Below are positions 1 to 11,259 of a stretch of 64,000 nucleotides of DNA, in pieces. Positions within the stretch are counted from its first letter, which is position 1. Each line of letters starts with the position of its first letter. A program made the translations under genes and the position numbers. The notes beneath the pieces are model-generated. The model had not been told where the DNA came from and searched no databases. It was given only the letters and a program-made list of their open reading frames with translations. The DNA comes from Ariolimax columbianus (taxonomy: Eukaryota; Mollusca; Gastropoda; Stylommatophora; Arionidae), in the NCBI GenBank assembly GCA_036924085.1, contig JAVGWX010000002.1:86792204-86856203 (forward strand), in the 5' to 3' direction.

Positions 1-764
1 ATTTGACAAAGTCTGGACTTAGAGTCAAGCTAAGAAGAAGTGATGTTTGTGGGAAAATGTACAAGTGGATCAACCAAGTACAAGGGCAGATGAGCAAAAA
101 GGTGACACTCGAGCAGGGAGTACTCCAAGGGCTGCTGTGCCAGCAGTCCGCACCAAAAAGGGTAGTGGTACAGTGGATCCCATCACACTGCAACATCTAA
201 GGCAACGAGGAGGCAGACAGACTGGCAAAAGGAGGTGCAAGACTACCACAAACAGATACTAGTATGACGTATGAAGAGTCAAAACGGCTTACATGACCAA
301 ATGGGAAACCGAACATACTGGTTACACCAAAAACGATGCCTATTACCAGTTGAACAGAAGAGAGCAGGTCGTGGTCTTCAGACTTCGCACTGGCCACAAT
401 AGACTGAGGTACCTCCTATTCTTCTTCTTCTTCTTCTTCTTCTTCGTACGCAGTCAGACAGTAACCATTATTTTTTCGAAAAAAGCGGCGGTCATCCTGA
501 GGCTAGGTACCACCTATTCAACAAATTGAAGATAGGTGGTACCGACGAATGCCCGTGCGGTACCGGTAAAATGACCGCTGAACATCTGCTGCAGAACTGC
601 CCGACATAGGAGGATCAGAGAGAGCAGATGTGGCCATCACCAGTGGAACTGCAAGACAAGCTCTATGGCAGTATCGACAGCCTCAAGATGAGCGCCGCTT
701 TTTTCGAGAAAAAAAATGGTTACTGTCTGACGGCGTACGAAGAAGAAGAAGAAGAAGAAGAAGA
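1..764 (+). pseudogene. LINE-A copy 1, internally deleted non-LTR retrotransposon
   Basis: The window opens inside the RT motif A (FDKVW) of an RNase H-bearing non-LTR element. Near base 130 the sequence jumps from RT motif B (LEQGV) straight to the RNase H segment CQQSAPK, a deletion of about 1.3 kb relative to the copy at 14.8-17.4 kb. A second small gap lies near 293. The rest is the C-terminal region with the CCHC motif (C-P-C-G, later H and C) and the 3' end, finishing in a (GAA)n tail at about 740-764. A short reverse-oriented insertion interrupts it at 422-504. Several stops make it non-coding. The 5' side continues beyond the window edge. Confidence 0.85.
407..519 (-). mobile_element. 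83-bp reverse-oriented LINE-A tail insertion with 15-bp target duplication
   Basis: Bases 422-504 are the reverse complement of the last ~60 bp of LINE-A plus its GAA tail (seen as TTC repeats, then the CGTACG motif). They are flanked by AGGTACCTCCTATTC (407-421) and AGGTACCACCTATTC (505-519), a 15-bp duplication with one mismatch of a sequence present once in the other copies. This is a severely 5'-truncated target-primed insertion into an existing copy, in the opposite orientation. The duplication sits in the left arm of the element's own inverted repeat. Confidence 0.85.
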
Positions 765-2174
765 ATGGCAATCATGAGGAAACTTGCTGGCACAAGCTGG
801 GGGGCAGACGAAAGTATACTAAAGAAACTGCACACCTGAAGAGTGAAACCAGTTCTCGAGTATGGCACTGCGGCATGGACAACAGCAGCAAAGGCGAACT
901 TCGATTAAGTTAACAAACTTCAAAACCAAGCCATGAGAGTTATAACAGGAGGCATGAAGTCAACGCCAATTGTAGAACTCGAAAAGATTACAAAGCTGCA
1001 ACCCATGACCAATAGAAGAGACTGCAGAGCCCAGCTGCAGTCAGAGAAACTCCGAAGACTGACTGACCACCCATTGCACCAGAGACTAAACAATTTGGGA
1101 AATGGGAAACTAAAGCGGAGAAACTTTGCAGAAATAGCCAAAGCAAAGATGCGCGAAGATCCCATAAACGCACTAACAACACCAAAACCCATCACTACTG
1201 TACGAAAACCTACCTGGAGGCAGGATATATTTCCAGAGGTGGTAGAAAATATACCAGGTATTGGAAACAAAAACTGCCAGACTGAAAAAGAAAGGAGATA
1301 TACTACACTAAACTTTATATCAAAAACTGCCCAAGCATGGACTGGACCCATGCATACACCGACGGTTCTGTAACAAACACTACACAGAACGGAGGTGCAG
1401 GAGCATTCCTGAACCTACCAAATGGCAGACAAATAACACTGTCATTCGTGGTAAGTACACAAGCAATTTCAGAGCGGAGGCAGAGGCACTGAGGGCGGCA
1501 GTGGAAGAAATGGTGACAGATAAAAGGAATGAAAGCCATATAGTCCTGCATACAGATGCCTTGGCCGTAGTCACAGCACTAAAAAGCCAGAAAAATACTG
1601 AACTTAATGATTTAAGAGCAGTACTCTTTCAACTAGGCCAGCAGTCCGCACCAAAAAGGGTAGTGTTACAGTGGGTTCCATCCCACTGCAACATCCAAGG
1701 CAACGAGGAAGCAGACAGACTGGCAAAAGAAGGTGCAAGACTACCACAAACAGATACTAGTATGACGTTCGAAGAGTCAAAACGGCTTATTAAAGCCAGA
1801 TACATGACCAAATGGGAAACTGAACATACCGACTACACCAAAAACGATGCCTATTACCAGTTGAACAGAAGAGAGCAGGTCGTTGTCTTCATACTTCGCA
1901 CTGGCCACAATAGACTCAGGTACCACCTATTCAACAAATTGAAGATAGGTGGTACCGACGAATGCCCGTGTGGTACTGAGAAAATGACCGCTGAGCATCT
2001 GCTGCATAACTGCCCGACATACGAGGATCAGAGAGAGCAGATGTGGCCATCACCAGTGGAACCACAAGACAAGCTATTTGGCAGTGTCGACAGCCTCAGG
2101 ATGACCGCCGCTTTTTTTCGAAAAAATAAATGTTAATGTCTGACTGCGTACGATGAAGAAGAAGAAGAAGAAGA
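765..2174 (+). pseudogene. LINE-A copy 2, 5'-truncated RT thumb + RNase H + CCHC
   Basis: This copy begins immediately at the GAA tail of copy 1, sharing the bases AGAATGG at the junction. It covers the region after RT motif E, the RT-RNase H linker, RNase H and the CCHC end. A frameshift near 1,326 separates the linker frame (933-1,373) from the RNase H start (YTDGS), and a short deletion near 1,450 breaks it again. The frame 1,501-2,136 is open to the normal C-terminus, with ADRLA (last catalytic Asp), then C-P-C-G...H...C. The tail is CGTACGAT followed by (GAA)n, ending near 2,174. It cannot make a complete protein. Confidence 0.88.
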
Positions 2175-3201
2175 TCGCCGTTTCGTGGGCATATGACTTA
2201 GAAAACAGCGCTTAATGGGCCTACATGCCAATGACATTTAGGTAATGTCACACCTCAGGGATGCACCACACAACGCCAACAACTCCAATATCAGTGCGAC
2301 AAACAGGGACCTCCTGGAAGACAACCCCCCTCCTCCCTCCTCACTTGGTGGCAAGGTGATCTCAAGCTGCACAACATCATTCGAGATCCTGAAACAAACA
2401 AGATACCCATCCACTGGACAAGCCGTGTGAGACAAGACCGACTGGAAACTTAGTTGCGAAACGCACAAGAATGCAGCACGACTCAAGCCCAGCCCAATGA
2501 GCAAAAACTAGCATCTACCGGCTACCACCAACTGATATAAAAGTTGGGAGCTTCCGATGGTTAGTTCTTTCAGCGTGTACTGTCTTTTTATAGTTAAAAT
2601 AGTCCATTTTAATTACAACAATTCGTTGTTTCCAATTGTATACTCTTTATCGGATTGTAGCAGGATCGCGTGGCCGAATGGTTCCGATATATGCCTGCTG
2701 TAAACGGAGGGCAGCGGATCTAATGGCATTTGTTGTTTTTCTGTTGGAGGTGAAATAAACAAACATAGCCAGCACACGACGTGGCGACAGCAGTAGTCCT
2801 CATCCTCCAAAACCCCTTTACTACCCCAGGAATAAGAATAATGTCGTACTACAGTTTTTTTCATCGGTTTGCTGTGCGAGACCCAAAATTGGCAGGACCC
2901 AATTTGGTTGTGATTTTTAGGAGTCATCCCTTACTTTGTCTTATGTATATCTGTTTACCAATAGATGTTGTACTTTAGGAGGTAACATCAATTAATTTTG
3001 GAATGTTCTAAAAAGAAATTATTAATGTAATTTAACTATAATTGTTTCTTACGTTTCATAAATACGTTATAATACTTCTGTAAGTGGTGAAGTATTTTCA
3101 TTTCATTCTACAGCTAACGGGGTAGGATACGTGAGAGTCACGCTTGAGAATAATCAATTTGAAATGGTACATGAGATTGTTTCAATAGTTATTATATATT
3201 T
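2175..3201. other. Unassigned interval
   Basis: No gene, rRNA or tRNA is recognised here. Bases 2,245-2,510 contain a C-rich stretch and a short readable peptide (IPIHWTSRVRQDRL) that could be a decayed retroelement linker, but I cannot assign it. The remainder is AT-rich unique-looking sequence. Confidence 0.4.
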
Positions 3202-3602
3202 GGGATCAAGATGCTGAGCGGTGCATGAACTGTGGTGGTCAGCGATTCAAAGATGACTGCTTGCGTCAGGGCCAGCGACCCAGATCTGCCAAGACCATTT
3301 TCCACCTACACATTGTGATCCTAGATAACAGACTGCAACAGGTGAAGAGGTTGCAGAGGGAAGGCTAACCCGGTACACACAAGTGCCTTGTTGGAGTCAG
3401 AAGTGTTGGATTGAACGGTGCAAATATCCCAGTCAAGCTGTAAACTTCAACACAAAACATTCCGTTCTCTAGACAGCATCCTGCTACTTGAAAAACTATT
3501 TCTAATGCCTGGTAACGAGAATTGAAGAATGAAGAAAAAGAAGAAGAAGAAGAAAAGGAAGAAGAAGAAGAAGAGGAAGAACAAGAAGTAGAACAAGAAG
3601 AT
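3202..3602 (+). mobile_element. SINE-b copy 1 with GAA-rich tail
   Basis: This interval matches the reverse complement of the repeats at 43.40-43.77 kb and 49.17-49.51 kb: it opens GGGATCAAGATGCTGAGC, has a middle segment resembling GTGTTGGATTGAACGGTGCAAA, and continues with GTAAACTTCAACACAAAACA. It ends in a long degenerate GAA/GGAAGAAG tract (about 3,525-3,600). No open reading frame is conserved between the three copies, and the length (about 330 bp plus tail) fits a SINE. The middle segment shares the core found in SINE-a. I could not place convincing Pol III boxes in its head. Confidence 0.7.
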
Positions 3603-4845
3603 ACTATTAGAGTTTGGAAATGTAAAAATAACTGAAAACACAGTGTGAACAGAAGTTAAGATAAGAATAGTAACATTTGAAGCCTGACTTCTGTAATTTT
3701 CTTTTTCCTTTATTGAATAAAAACAATAATGTGGGAAATTTTTTACACTAAATTGAACAGTATTTAAGTATTTCTTAGATTTCTGTTGGTGTTTTTTTTC
3801 AGTGATCAGGTTACAATGACGTAAATGAGGCTTAATTGACCTAATCAAATGCTGGTCAAACAAAGAACCAAGCGTGTTTAATGCGCTGAGATCGCAATTT
3901 TCTCCATGTCGAACATAAATAATAAGTCACCACAACTGCATGCATATCTTAAAAAGAATGCGACTACAGTGAGTTGTTCAGGTGACTAGCAACTTCGCAA
4001 TCCTATATAAATTGCAGCACACAATCTTACCGCAAGAGCACTTACAGTTTTAGGAATCACGATTTCTCTAAGGAACCGATCAGTGTAGTGTTACATACTT
4101 CATAAAAAGAAAAAAGGAAAGCATAAAGATGGTTAAAATGAGCATTTTACATGTTTCAATTATTTAAATGAATGTACCTGATATAGATCGGCAGTAAGCC
4201 TTTGTTCTCAGGTAACTAATATACTACCGAGTCCTCTCTACATACCTATAAATTGTACTTGTTAATTAGTATAGATCCCTCATATTGTCTCTCCGTGCTG
4301 CTCTCTGTTCAGTTTCTCTGCCAATGTGTCAATACATTCCGTTTTATAATTCATTATACCATTCTTAACTTTTTGTACGTAGTAGTATAGTTTTTTGTGT
4401 GTTTTTGCCTTGATGATTTGGTTTCGGCAAATTTTGATTGTATATTTTTTTATATTGCAATGATTTGATAAACTAAATACAACACATACAGAATACAGTA
4501 TGAAAATCAATGTAGAGAAAAACTGAGGTCATAAAAATATCTAGAATAACCGGAGTGGGTTGCCATTGAAAAACAGCAAATCAAACTGTTGATAGATTTC
4601 ACAATCCTAGGGAGCACGTTATTAGCAGAACGGAATAATTACGGCAGAAATTCAATAAAAATGATATTCGATCAATAAGATCATTGGCCAATTAACTCCA
4701 ATACTTAATTGCAAACACGTGACAATAACTACCAAAAGAGCTTTATAGAACACGGTTTTCGTTTGGACACTATAATATCAATGTAAAAACTGGAAACTAA
4801 CATCAAATGAACAACGCTACACCGTAACAGCATACATGAAATGTT
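3603..4845. other. AT-rich unassigned interval
   Basis: No coding, RNA or repeat feature is recognised. The sequence is AT-rich with short open frames only (a 76-codon frame on the minus strand near 4,280-4,510 has no family resemblance). Confidence 0.4.
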
Positions 4846-4849
4846 CATG

Positions 4850-5217
4850 AACAATATTGGGTGTAACAAGGAGAGACATGATCAGAAACGATGACATCAT
4901 GAGACTGGTGGGAACAACACCAGTATTAGAATACATTACAAGATAGCAACTAAAATGGTTTGGCCACGTAGCAAGCCTACCACCACAAAGCAGCAGCACG
5001 CCCCCCCCCCCTCTCCGCCCTCACCCCCCAAAACAAGCAATGTTATTTAAATTCAACGGATTCAAAGACAAAGGCAAACCACGAAAAAAGTGGCTTACAG
5101 AAATGTATAAGGCGGTAAATGATAATGTGCATGAGGCATACGAACGGACTCATTCTATAGATCTATTCATAACATGACGCTGAAAGATATAAAATGATAA
5201 GCGAAAAGAAGAAGAAG
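4850..5217 (+). pseudogene. Non-LTR retrotransposon C-terminal relic
   Basis: Forward-frame translation gives the familiar C-terminal pattern of RTE/Jockey-like polymerases: RRDMIRNDDIMRLVGTTPV, then LEYI, LKWFGHVASLP, and later a KTTKKVAYRN-like GRPRKTW segment. A poly-C run and stops interrupt it near 5,000. It ends in a short GAAAAGAAGAAGAAG tail, suggesting an old 3' insertion end. The upstream RT domain is absent. Confidence 0.65.
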
Positions 5218-6860
5218 ATTTCTTCTTTTTCTTGACTTGGAATTCTTGTTTTAAAAAAGGCATGTTTAAATGCATGTTGCCATGGGTAGCCGAAGACTTC
5301 GGCTATACGTAGCAGGAATTTTCGAGCTTATTGCGGCTTACTAGGTTTGGGAGATGGTTACAGATAATTTCGTGAGATCTGTAACTTGCATTTCGAATTT
5401 TGTCCAAGCAGCGGCCGATAAGCCTAATCTGTTCGATTTATGAATTATAATTTTAACGTGCTCGGCACTGAACACGGGAGTCCGATCTCACTATCCGGTA
5501 ATCATGAGTATTTTAAATACAAGTTCCACCTGAAACAATCCTGCACCGTGATTCTGATCCGCGACCTTTGGCATCCGATGGCTGAGATCTTTCCTCGAGA
5601 CAACTGTTCAACCTTGTATTGTCTCTGCTGTGATCCATTCCTTGGGCTGAGTTTTCTGGAATATTATGTCTTCCCGTGTCTTATTCTACATATGTGTATC
5701 CTGTTCCCACATATTATTAGTGTCCATCTCTTCGTTCTCATATAACTCTCGTATCAATAGATATATATTATTGATTTGTATGTTATATTATGTCTCTTTG
5801 TCTATTCTTGAAAATCGTTTTCGTTATATCATTATGCGTGTTCCCAGTACTTCGTGCTTTTTTATTTTAACTTGAAGATTTCCATTAACACGTGATGTTC
5901 TGATACAATACAATACATCTTGTAGTGTACTTTTGAACGCTAAACTGACATCGATATAATCAGCCTGATTTTCTGTGTATGTGTGTCTGGTGATCCACAC
6001 ACGCTTCTTCTAATTATGCTTAACGCACATAGATCTGCAAACACTTTTCTATTTTCGTTCATCTGTCTCATTCCATCTCTGCCCATATTCTGTTCATAGC
6101 TGACGTTGTTGCTGCAATTATAGCACTGAAGTCCCTCATCAATATTCTATATTTTATATTCTTTGTGTTTAAGACCTCTTGCAACTCACTATAACACTTT
6201 GTTTGTCTCTGATTGTTGGCCTTGTTATTTCGCACAAAGCAGAAAAAATGTTCATATAAAGGCTCACAATTCTATAGCTAACGGTCTCCCATTTTATGAA
6301 GGCCATCTGTGCCTCTCTAGAAATCACCAGTGACTCTCCATCTGTGTTTTGAGCATCAGTCATCTCGTTTCAAGAATAAATTATCATAATCTACCAAGTC
6401 GCCATTCGCATCTTTGCCAATTGCATCCATTCTATTTCATCGTTATAAGACTGATAGAAGGTTGTAATTCCTCAAAGTTTTTCCTGCCTATTATCATTTT
6501 CTAACATTTTATGTCGCTCATTTTGGTTTTCTTCTTGTTGCTCAGAAGGGACGTCAGCCGTGCGGTATCATTGCGACTTTAACTCCATTGCGATACTCTT
6601 GTTTTTTCCTGAGATCTATCTATTCCTAAGATCGCTAGCTTTTAGTGGTCTTGTCAATGTATCCATAACCGACTTTAAAAAAATATAGATATTTGTGTTT
6701 AGACCTCTTCTAATCGTTTGAACTCACGGTTAGTTGTCCGTTTTATTCTATTCTCTCCCAAATGATCGATCCAGTCTGGGTGGCCATTCTGGTCGCTCTT
6801 GCTTCCGCTGGGTAATTTGATACATTCAAGATATCTCATCTCAAGTTAACGGTTCGGAGA
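5218..6860. other. Unassigned interval
   Basis: No gene is recognised. A 101-codon frame at 5,440-5,745 has no recognisable domain and atypical composition. Sequence is AT-rich and unique-looking to 6,860. Confidence 0.35.
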
Positions 6861-6864
6861 GAGC

Positions 6865-7425
6865 TTTTTGAGATTCCCAATTCATAGAAAAGATGAGATT
6901 TCATGCATTGATATTTCTAACACTTTCTCTTCTGAAGCTGTACCTGATTGGGGCTAACATTGTTTTCACAGATATGATGAGATCCCATACATCTAACACT
7001 TAGCGCCGTATACAGTGTCTACTGTGATACTTGAGTACCCAACTCATAGAAGATATAAAATCTCAAATCATTATATTTCTAACACTTCCTTACCAAATGC
7101 TCTATCTTATATTAGTTAGTTAAACACATAGAAAAGATGAGATCTCACGAAATGATGTCTCTAAGTCTTTAGCTGCAAAAACAGTATATGTCATGGGGGC
7201 AGCAAATGCATGGGAAAAATGATATCTTATACAACTTCTTTAACATTTCCTCACACAAGGCAGTGTATTTTATGAGGCTTGAGTACCCAACCTGTAGAAA
7301 AGATGAGATATCATACAATATACCTATCACTTTCACGCCAAAGGTAGTATCTTGTTTTGAGGCTTGAGTACCCAACTCTTGGAAAAGATGAAATCTCGAA
7401 TAATTATATGTATAACACTTCATTG
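6865..7425. repeat. Degenerate ~70-100 bp tandem repeat, about six units
   Basis: Units carry a shared order: GAGTACCCAACTCATAGAA, then AAGATGAGATCTCA, then an AT-rich stretch, then CTAACACTT. Recognisable starts fall near 6,879, 6,965, 7,038, 7,130, 7,285 and 7,375. Units are strongly diverged and vary in length. Confidence 0.6.
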
Positions 7426-7429
7426 CTAA

Positions 7430-8672
7430 TGGAATTTCCAGCCATAGGTTAGTCTACATTTAGCAAAAATTCAAACAAGATAGTGAAGGTCATACACTCA
7501 ACAGATTTAGCATGTCGTAACTTGAGATTTGCATATATAATGAAGTGGAATTGCTCGAAAGCACTTGAGAAACATAAATCAATATATCAAGCCAGTGGGT
7601 TTCCAATTGCCGTCAAGTGGACTGATGTTGGTTAATGCCTGCAATACAGTACTTGATTGCTGACCCCGATGCAAGCATCCATCTCTAAGTTGATGGCTGC
7701 TGGCAGCTTATTCCTTATGCTGAATCCTCGAACCCATACAAAGTAATACAATAGAAAACCCTCTGATCATCAGAAGCGGTGAACATCGACAGCACACTTC
7801 GGATGCACTAGTTATTTAACACTAAATTGGAATTATGAGATGGATGAGGGGGGAGGGGCTGTGTCTGCCGATCTTGGATATGGCTCCCAATTGTCATTCT
7901 TTTTTCATTTGTGTTTCTGTTTTTAAGAATCGATATCACTTAATTCCGGGCATACACATAGGTGCACAGTCTGTCTTGGCAAATTGCGCAAGGTCTGGTT
8001 ACTGGTGGTCATGAAGCCATCTAGTTGCACACTCTCCTGCTCCGGCCTGTTATGTGCGCCACTAGGCCCGCACCTGGTTTGATGTCAGAATGTTGCCAGT
8101 TTGGGAATTGCCTATTCATGAATTGTGGTGTCATCATACACATTTCTCTTGTTGCCGGCTACTATGTTTTTTTTTAAAATGTTGAAATGATTATCGTGTT
8201 GTTCTTACTCCTCGGACAATCTCCTCGTTCTTACTCCTGTGTCAATCTGCCAATCCGAGCCGTCACTACCATGTAATTTTAGTTCTTCTAAACCTACTAA
8301 TTTTCTTTCTATTGTCCATTGCGGTTGTTTCCCAGCCAGCGAGATGTCTTTTCAGCTACTTCTCATAGATATATCATTGTCCTTTTTCTTGATTGCTCTT
8401 AACTGTTTAGTGAATATATAAGGAACGGGGATAAAGTCTGGGATAAAGTGTTAGACAAGGCCAAACTAGCACATTTTCTTTTACTAAAACTTAGTCGGGT
8501 AATCATTTACATGTAAGTCGACTGGAGTGCACGGGTAACGGTTAAAATGAAGCATATACCTATGTCGTGAGACCTAGCAGCCTGGCCTACATTCCATTTA
8601 ACACGGTGTCCCACGCTTTCTTTGTTGAAGACACGCTGTGAAACGCCAATTGCAGACTGAAATATCTTCTGG
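7430..8672. other. Unassigned interval
   Basis: No gene or known repeat is recognised. Short frames (60-66 codons) near 8,239-8,421 and 8,507-8,707 have no family resemblance. Confidence 0.35.
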
Positions 8673-8912
8673 GGACGGCGTGGACTAGTGGTTACGTGAC
8701 ACGGCACACAACTAGAAGGTGCTGGGCTCGATCCCTATCACAGCACAGGCCGTTACCCCGGGGAAGGAAACCCTTAGAAAATGTAGAAGGAATCAGGCCC
8801 TTACATAAAATTAATGCTGAAGTCGGATGCAGTGGGCCGACAGGCGCAAAATAAAAACCACAGTGCAACGTACATCCGATTGGGAATTAGCGAAATAAGG
8901 CGAACGAAAGAA
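8673..8912 (+). mobile_element. SINE-a copy 1, tRNA-derived SINE
   Basis: The head is tRNA-like. A Pol III box-A-like sequence lies at 8,680-8,694 (GTGGACTAGTGGTTA) and a box-B-like GGGCTCGATCCC at 8,724-8,735, at tRNA-like spacing. After the head come CCCCGGGGAAGGAAACCC and the core GCTGAAGTCGGATGCAGTGG...GGCGCAAAATAAA, ending near AGCGAAATAAGGCGAACG. The same structure occurs in reverse at 32.87-33.11 kb. The box B change from TTCGA to CTCGA and the SINE body argue against a functional tRNA gene. Mobilisation would depend on a partner LINE. Confidence 0.85.
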
Positions 8913-9099
8913 ACATTTAAAAAAATATATAATCGTCTCAATAAATGAAAAGAATGACACACATGCATAAACTCGTTCACAGTGGACAACTTAACGTAAC
9001 TTCATTGTACTGGTTTAGAAAACTTTACAGAGTATGTTAACAACAATTTCATTTCAATCCCCCGATACTAACAATAATTGTGATCACTCAATCTATTTT

Positions 9100-9565
9100 T
9101 TTTTAATACATTAGCTGAGCCTTCTTTCGCCACATCGTGTGGCAATGCACTCCAAGCATTCAGCAGTCTCTGACTAAACCATATTTCCTATTATCTTATC
9201 TGGACCTGTCTTAAAACAATTTGTAGCTGTGCCTTGTTATTCTTGTAGGAAGTTGTATTTTGAAGAAAAAAACTTGTTTTCTTATAATTTATCATTTCCT
9301 GTGATTATCTTATAAACCTGTATTAAGTCACCTCGACTTATTCTGTTCTAGACATTGTAGACCAGTTTTTCTACATCGCTAAAATTGTGAAATCCCGCCA
9401 TCATTCTCGATCATTGCCTTTCTTTGTATCCTTTATAGCATGTCTAAATCCATTCTATGAACACAGAACTCCAATGTAGGTCTCACCAATGATTTATATA
9501 GTTTGATTATCACTTCCTTCCTCCTATGTGTAATGTTTCTTTTAACCATACAAATCATTACACTT
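9100..9565 (-). pseudogene. CR1-like non-LTR retrotransposon C-terminal relic
   Basis: Reverse-complement translation gives MVKRNITHRRKEVI, then LYKSLVRPTLEF, GLQCLEQNKSR, LNTGL and a final LLNAWSALPHDV. This is the order of the CR1/L2 thumb and C-terminus (KRNFK, YKSLVRPHLEY, NALP). Several stops and shifts break it. It is the same family as the forward copy at 54.2-55.5 kb, with matching nucleotide blocks such as CAGGTTTATAAGATAAT. RT catalytic motifs are not present. Confidence 0.75.
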
Positions 9566-10059
9566 ACCTTTTTTCACTGTCACCTGGACTTACTCCCACA
9601 TCTTACCTGTTTGATATACTATAACACCTAGGTCCATTTCCTTTTTTTATTGTCCTAATATTATCTCTCCCGGCATGCAGTTACATATTTTTTTTATAAA
9701 TAGTACATAGTTAACTTGGTGTGCAACGTGGGAAAACGATACAATATTTTTTTTAAACAGTCCTCCACAATTATTGGAGAAATAAATTAAATCATTTTAT
9801 AGGGAATAATGAAGAAAAAGTACTCATGTCCACCGGCACTGGATCTTGGTTATCCTTTCCTCAGCGTAGCTGCGCTCCAAACTTTGTCTCCAGATGACTG
9901 TGTCTTAGGCCACGAATGTTCAGTTGGGTGGAAAGCCAGAGACGTATGGGATGTTTTTGCGAACAGCAATGGTGTCTGACCAACACATTAAAGGTTATGC
10001 TAAAGATTACTTCAGCTTTCAGTTTCAATCGTGAACATTGGCGGGCTAGAGGCATAGCA
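9566..10059. other. Unassigned interval before a GAA tract
   Basis: Nothing is firmly recognised. The segment 9,880-10,060, running into the GAA tract, could be an old retroelement 3' end (GGLEA...QMTEEE in a forward frame), but the match is too weak to call. Confidence 0.3.
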
Positions 10060-10232
10060 GATGACAGAAGAAGAAGACAAAGATGATTAACAATAAAAAA
10101 GAAGAAGAACAGCAACAACAGCAGCAAGAAAACAAAAAGACAAAAAAGAAGAAAAAGAAAAAGAAGAATAAGCAGAAGATGCAGAAGAAGAAGAAGAAGA
10201 AGAAGAAGAAGAAGAAAAAGAAGAAGAAATTC
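10060..10232 (+). repeat. GAA/AAG-rich microsatellite
   Basis: An interrupted (GAA/AAG/CAA)n tract, purest at about 10,185-10,232. It resembles the tails of the GAA-tailed retroposons in this window, but no LINE-A or SINE body is attached. Confidence 0.8.
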
Positions 10233-11259
10233 TAGTCATTAAGAGTTTGTTGCACACAATTTATCTCATTCTGTGGAAGATTAGATTTTACTTGGCTTTT
10301 CTGTTCTTTATTTCATAAATGCAGCTCCAATTAAAGATAAAATCACGTTTATGTCACAATCAGAAGATGAAACAAATATCAACGGACGTTTGTGCATTAT
10401 AGACGGACTAAAACTCTTTTAATAAAATCACGAATATGAAACTGTTGACAGCTATCAGATGAGCAAATGTGGTAAGGTGATAAGTGAGTTGAGGACAACA
10501 ACATACGTTGGTAAAGACGAGAATAAGCCAGCTTGCACAACTGCAATGGCAGTATGTCATGGAAATAGAATTGCAGAGTGCAACAAAGGCATTGGAACAC
10601 ATACATTAAAAAGACCCCGTCGACGTGTACAGAGCTGGAACAAGTGAGCTCGTTCTGGGGAAACGTTGAATGGGTTAGTTGAAGACATGTGCTGCCCGGG
10701 AATCTAAAAGATATATTCATTTCATTTTGGACGTTTCCTACTTTTGGTATTTATTAGTACTTGTAGTATTTTTCCCTTGAACAATGTTTTAAGTGCATCT
10801 AAATCGTTTTTTGGCGTGATGGGCCTATCGTTGTATCGCTTTCAAAAAGCTTACTTTGTTTGTTTAGGTCTTACATGAGACCTGGTTTCCGTATAAACAA
10901 GAGGATTTACAAAAACATTTCACATGTCACTCAACCTGCCTAGAATATGACAGGAAAGTCGCCATTAGACATAGACTAGGACAATCAAACGTCAACTGCC
11001 AGAGGGTGGTTCCCAAACGGGCGGTAACTATCTAACGCAGGTACAGGGATGTACCTAGGGAGTATCTTCAATGACGACAGCAGACTGTGCAGATAGATAG
11101 CAAATATAATTTAAAAAACAAATAAGGTGCAGTACCGACACCGATATCGAAACATCCAAATGTCACCAAATCCACTATACAGACGCTGATAACAAACACG
11201 TTTATAATTTCTTTGTTATGTTATCAGTGTCAAATATCGGCCCTATTAGATAAAGACAA
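10233..11259. other. Unassigned interval
   Basis: No gene, RNA or repeat recognised; short overlapping frames on both strands at 10,397-10,720 show no domain. Confidence 0.35.

Noticed and set aside
5440..5875. Possible host gene frames of 101 and 69 codons
   Set aside because: No recognisable domain, overlapping frames, AT-rich composition and no splice or homology support.
8673..8745. Functional tRNA gene
   Set aside because: The tRNA-like head continues into a SINE body also found at 33.0 kb, and box B deviates from consensus; I could not fold a full cloverleaf by eye.
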